Shown here in pieces: positions 62,301-64,000 of a stretch of 64,000 nt of DNA. The stretch is from positions 6,599,501-6,663,500 of the forward strand of contig OW203987.1 of NCBI GenBank assembly GCA_934047225.1, in the 5' to 3' direction. This DNA comes from Ypsolopha sequella (Eukaryota; Arthropoda; Insecta; Lepidoptera; Ypsolophidae). Positions within the stretch are counted from its first letter, which is position 1; each line of letters opens with the position of its first letter. The notes beneath the pieces were generated by a model that searched no databases, was not told the origin of the DNA, and was given only the letters and a program-made list of their open reading frames with translations. Position numbers and translations under genes: made by a program.

Positions 62301-63557
62301 TAGAAGCCATTTTGGTTTGGCCTACCGAAAAATGTGATTTTAGAGTGGCGAATTATATCTGCTGGTTCAGCCAGATGTGTTGACAGAAATCGATCGCCTG
62401 TTATGAGGAGTCTGTAGGCTGTATTCGTCTATGGTTAATTATGACAGTGTCATTGAAAATTTTATAACAAATTTGGCCATCAGAAAAAATGAAAATATTT
62501 AATAAACGGTGTTTATTATATATACCTATTATATATATATACCTACTTTGCAAAATAAACTTTTTGAATTTTGAATTATTTCTTTGTATGGCCTTTTTAC
62601 TTTTTTCATTCATTACATTCTAGGCCCAAATCAACACTGTTGAATTTCATTTTAAAATTGACATATTTTTGCTTTTTTCTCGTTGTTTATAGGGCGGCAA
62701 ACCTTACAGGCCGGGGCACTAAATCTTAAAATACGCCACTGGAATACACAATAGGTCTCTGAGAGCCAACACGAAAATCCCAAAAAAATAAAACAGTTGT
62801 TCCATACATTTTGGTCAGCAACACATTTGACACCATTTACTATGGTATCTAATATGACATTTCATTTACTATGAAATAGCTGATACTTTTCGCCTTTTTC
62901 TCGGTTTGTTCCATAGTAAAACTCGTTCGTTTGCTGCTGCTGTCCGGCCTTTCAACGACAAAAATCCAACCAGTGTATTCTAATTTACACCCAAAAGGAC
63001 TCTGTTCACCACCAGTAAATTCGAACGATCCCTTAAGGGCACCATATTCGCTCGAACTCCCGTTTAGCGTAAATTTTCCAAAATTTTAAAGTGTAACATA
63101 TCCCGTACAACCAACATACAAAAGAAGCATATAAAAGTCCCGTAGCATAGTGCTTAATCGCGCGCGACGCCACTAGTTGAATCATATGTGCAAGGAGCGT
63201 GACGTAATGTTTAATCGCAAAAACATCGTGTCACGCTTCTCGCACTTGTGATTCAACTAAGTGGCGCCGCGCGCGATTAAACACTGTGCTACGAGTGCTG
63301 GATTTTACACCTATTTTGATGAATTTAAATTAACAAAGCGTTACAAAAATAACATAATTCTAGGTTCATTGCAAGCCAAAGCGCCTCGAGGACAGAGCTT
63401 TTAATTGCAATGATAATTTTACAGATGGGTAGAGCTCGAACAACGAGCAGAGAGGGAGCTCGGCATGTTTCAACATCCCGACTCCATAACCCTGCACGGG
63501 GCCAGTCCAGCCGCCAGCATCCGAGCCACCTGCTGCTCAAGGTTTAGCGAAGCATGA
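53151..63557 (+). CDS. Rab9: Rab9 small GTPase, four coding exons, complete
   Basis: Rab-family GTPase that in animals directs transport from late endosomes to the trans-Golgi network. Exons 53151-53360, 55182-55382, 60375-60517 and 63425-63557 join in phase 0, 0 and 2 to give 228 residues. Nucleotide-binding motifs are all present: GDGGVGKS (25-32), switch I HTIGVEF (49-55), WDTAGQE (72-78), NKSD (136-139, created across the second splice) and ETSAK (166-170). The C-terminus carries a Cys-Cys prenylation pair (221-222) followed by six residues; fly Rab9, as recalled, also has residues after its CC. VEFMNK, RTPFYRGSDIC and the NEFL.YA block favour Rab9 over Rab7. The start is the ATG preceded by two short upstream ORFs. 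It is the only complete gene in the window. Confidence 0.96.
53658..53886. mobile_element. CAGTGGC hAT-type MITE in Rab9 intron 1
   Basis: CAGTGGCGTGCACAGAAC followed by long foldback arms (TCTGGAAAAGCAATCAGAAG, AAAGTGTTATTTAAATTTTT). The right terminus is decayed. Related to 43295-43494. Confidence 0.7.
53890..55180. other. Rest of Rab9 intron 1
   Basis: AT-rich sequence with T-runs. Nothing else recognised. Confidence 0.5.
55182..55382 (+). CDS. Rab9: Rab9 coding exon 2
   Basis: Residues 71-137. It begins VWDTAGQERFKSLRTPFYRG after acceptor AAACATTTTAG and ends FPFMVVGNK at donor AAG/GTAATT in phase 0. It holds the switch II region and the first half of the guanine-specificity NKxD motif. 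Confidence 0.97.
55921..56340. mobile_element. hAT-like TATTCGAATA-rich element, copy 2
   Basis: TAGGGCTTATTATTCAAATA...ATTGGAAACCCTA, flanks GTCCTCAT and GTCCGAAT (6 of 8 identical). It is older than the copy at 41210 and lies in Rab9 intron 2. Confidence 0.75.
56866..57172. mobile_element. Palindromic element carrying an AAGCCGATTC MITE
   Basis: GGTAGCAAATCTATGTAGAT on the left and ATCTACATAGATTTGCTA on the right enclose the 162-base MITE copy 2 at 56963-57124. Confidence 0.7.
57536..58047. mobile_element. Foldback element rich in GCGGGGAATTTCGGGGAAT
   Basis: Ends resemble CACTGCCAATCGCGGGG and ATTGGCAGCACTG. Inner arms are GGGGAAT-rich. The ends suggest hAT, but no duplication is evident. 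Confidence 0.55.
58066..59803. mobile_element. Large foldback element in Rab9 intron 2
   Basis: The left arm (CATAGACTAAATATTACTAC, AAAGTTGGCCTTTCCTAG) is repeated in inverse near 59325-59400 and 59760-59803. The right arm is interrupted by about 0.36 kb, and the centre holds the repeat copy at 58396-58690. Confidence 0.7.
58396..58690 (+). repeat. GTGCGAGTCGG/GGTACGGAACCCT repeat, copy in Rab9 intron 2
   Basis: ATCGGCCAAGTGCGAGTCGG...CTTTGGGTACGGAACACTAA, close to 42325-42622. Confidence 0.8.
59988..60040. mobile_element. TACAAGG MITE, one end only
   Basis: TACAAGGTAAATTTTTAATC followed by ATCGTCCAAATTCGAACTGG. The matching right end was not found. Confidence 0.55.
60375..60517 (+). CDS. 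Rab9: Rab9 coding exon 3
   Basis: Residues 138-184 plus two bases. It begins SDVSSKDREV after acceptor TTCTCATTCACAG, completing NKSD. It contains ETSAK (166-170) and ends SLAVQ plus AG at donor GTATAT. The split Arg codon is completed by exon 4. Confidence 0.95.
60559..61362. mobile_element. TTAA-flanked foldback element in Rab9 intron 3, with nested MITE
   Basis: GGCGCTTTTTGCTGC...GCAGCATATAGCGCC, exact TTAA on both sides (60555-60558, 61363-61366), with arms of about 170 bases. It shares GGCGCT/AGCGCC ends with the 46758 family but not its interior. AAGCCGATTC MITE copy 3 is inside at 60921-61082. Confidence 0.85.
62003..62741. mobile_element. hAT-like element, GGGCGGC family, copy 2, with two insertions
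   Basis: CAGTGGCGTATTTA...AAAATACGCCACTG, perfect GAATACAC duplications (61995-62002, 62742-62749). It contains the MITE at 62135-62433 and a LINE-tail scrap at about 62500-62580. Confidence 0.93.
62135..62433. mobile_element. Nested hAT-type MITE with 8-bp duplication
   Basis: CATAGACAATACAGCC...GGCTGTATTCGTCTATG, flanked by GTTAATTA on both sides (62127-62134, 62434-62441). The single-copy site is present uninterrupted in the sister element near 23290. Confidence 0.92.
63140..63294. mobile_element. Foldback MITE just upstream of Rab9 exon 4
   Basis: CCCGTAGCATAGTGCTTAAT, CGCGCGCGACGCCACTAG arms with near-perfect inverse on the right. 155 bases, ending 130 bases before the last Rab9 exon. 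Confidence 0.8.
63425..63557 (+). CDS. Rab9: Rab9 coding exon 4 (C-terminus)
   Basis: Residues 185-228. It follows acceptor TAATTTTACAG and reads WVELEQRAERELGMFQ, continuing to RATCCSRFSEA and a TGA stop. It is short and has no in-frame ATG near its start, so it is easily missed. It matches the fly QWKHMECVAEAEL region in position and phase. The CC pair is the expected geranylgeranylation site. Confidence 0.9.
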
Positions 63558-64000
63558 GGAGCATGGAGGATTGGCTTGTCCAGACCTCAAGGTATTATCG
63601 GGGAAAAGTTTCGTTTACTTAATTTTGCGAACTTACCAACGCAATGGAAGTGCAATATTTCCAGTAGTACAGGCTCTTAAACGATGCGATAGGTATACTT
63701 TGAGAGTTATGTACGGTACGGCTGGGGCTACGTACGCACAACTTGGTTACCGTGTCGGTTGTTCGCTGCGTGCATGCACACAGACAACGTGTGCGGACAG
63801 GCTAATACTGTTGTAGTAGTAAATCCGATCGCTTGTATTGAGTGACGGGGGTCTGGCTGTTCTGTACTGAGAATGTTGATCTAATGAGGCGCTAGGCGAG
63901 TTGCATGTAAAGTGTACCGGAGTTATAATCAAACAAAAAGGTGTGACCGATAGTACCATTCAAGTGTACAAATCCTCGATAATAACCCGCCACCGCCCGC
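63558..64000 (+). other. Rab9 3' untranslated region, running off the window
   Basis: No canonical AATAAA is seen between the Rab9 stop and the window end. An 81-codon open frame here has no recognisable similarity. Confidence 0.4.

Noticed and set aside
63571..63816. An 81-codon ORF after Rab9
   Set aside because: It lies just after the Rab9 stop, probably in the 3' untranslated region, with no recognisable motif.

Overview
The window is insect nuclear DNA, most likely from a moth or butterfly (Lepidoptera). It is AT-rich, has spliced genes with long introns, and is saturated with short foldback DNA transposons plus CR1/Jockey-like and RTE-like LINE remnants. The order is inferred from protein similarity and repeat style, not from a search.

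Two protein-coding genes can be assembled exon by exon. On the minus strand, positions 1170-22339 hold the first nine coding exons (452 codons) of the nuclear receptor Hr39 (FTZ-F1-beta, NR5B). They run from the start ATG to the complete two-zinc-finger DNA-binding domain. The ligand-binding half lies beyond position 1. All nine exons join in consistent phase, although most are short and easily missed. On the plus strand, positions 53151-63557 hold a complete four-exon Rab9 small GTPase (228 residues). The two genes are divergent, with about 30 kb between their coding starts.

The stretch from 22.4 to 52.8 kb holds no recognisable protein-coding gene. It contains candidate Hr39 leader exons near 22.7-23.05, 41.17-41.99 and 50.4 kb, two perfect DRE octamers, GC-rich patches and many transposons. 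One candidate leader is split by a hAT-like insertion with a perfect 8-bp duplication.

Mobile elements make up most of the rest. hAT-like elements carry exact 8-bp duplications at 18.6, 25.5, 41.2, 43.0, 43.3, 44.5 and 62.0 kb, and a degenerate one at 23.2 kb. A TTAA-flanked family recurs at least eight times and is clustered at 48-49.5 kb. TA-flanked mariner-type MITEs include two full-length copies of a 0.6-kb family at 0.4 and 47.3 kb. A LINE with a 799-codon uninterrupted reverse transcriptase frame lies in an Hr39 intron. Several nested insertions give relative ages, and one has its empty target site preserved in a sister copy elsewhere in the window.

I found no defence system, gene cluster or clearly new protein system. 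The points most worth checking are the Hr39 leader architecture, the Rab9 upstream ORFs that abut its start, and the nested transposon stratigraphy.
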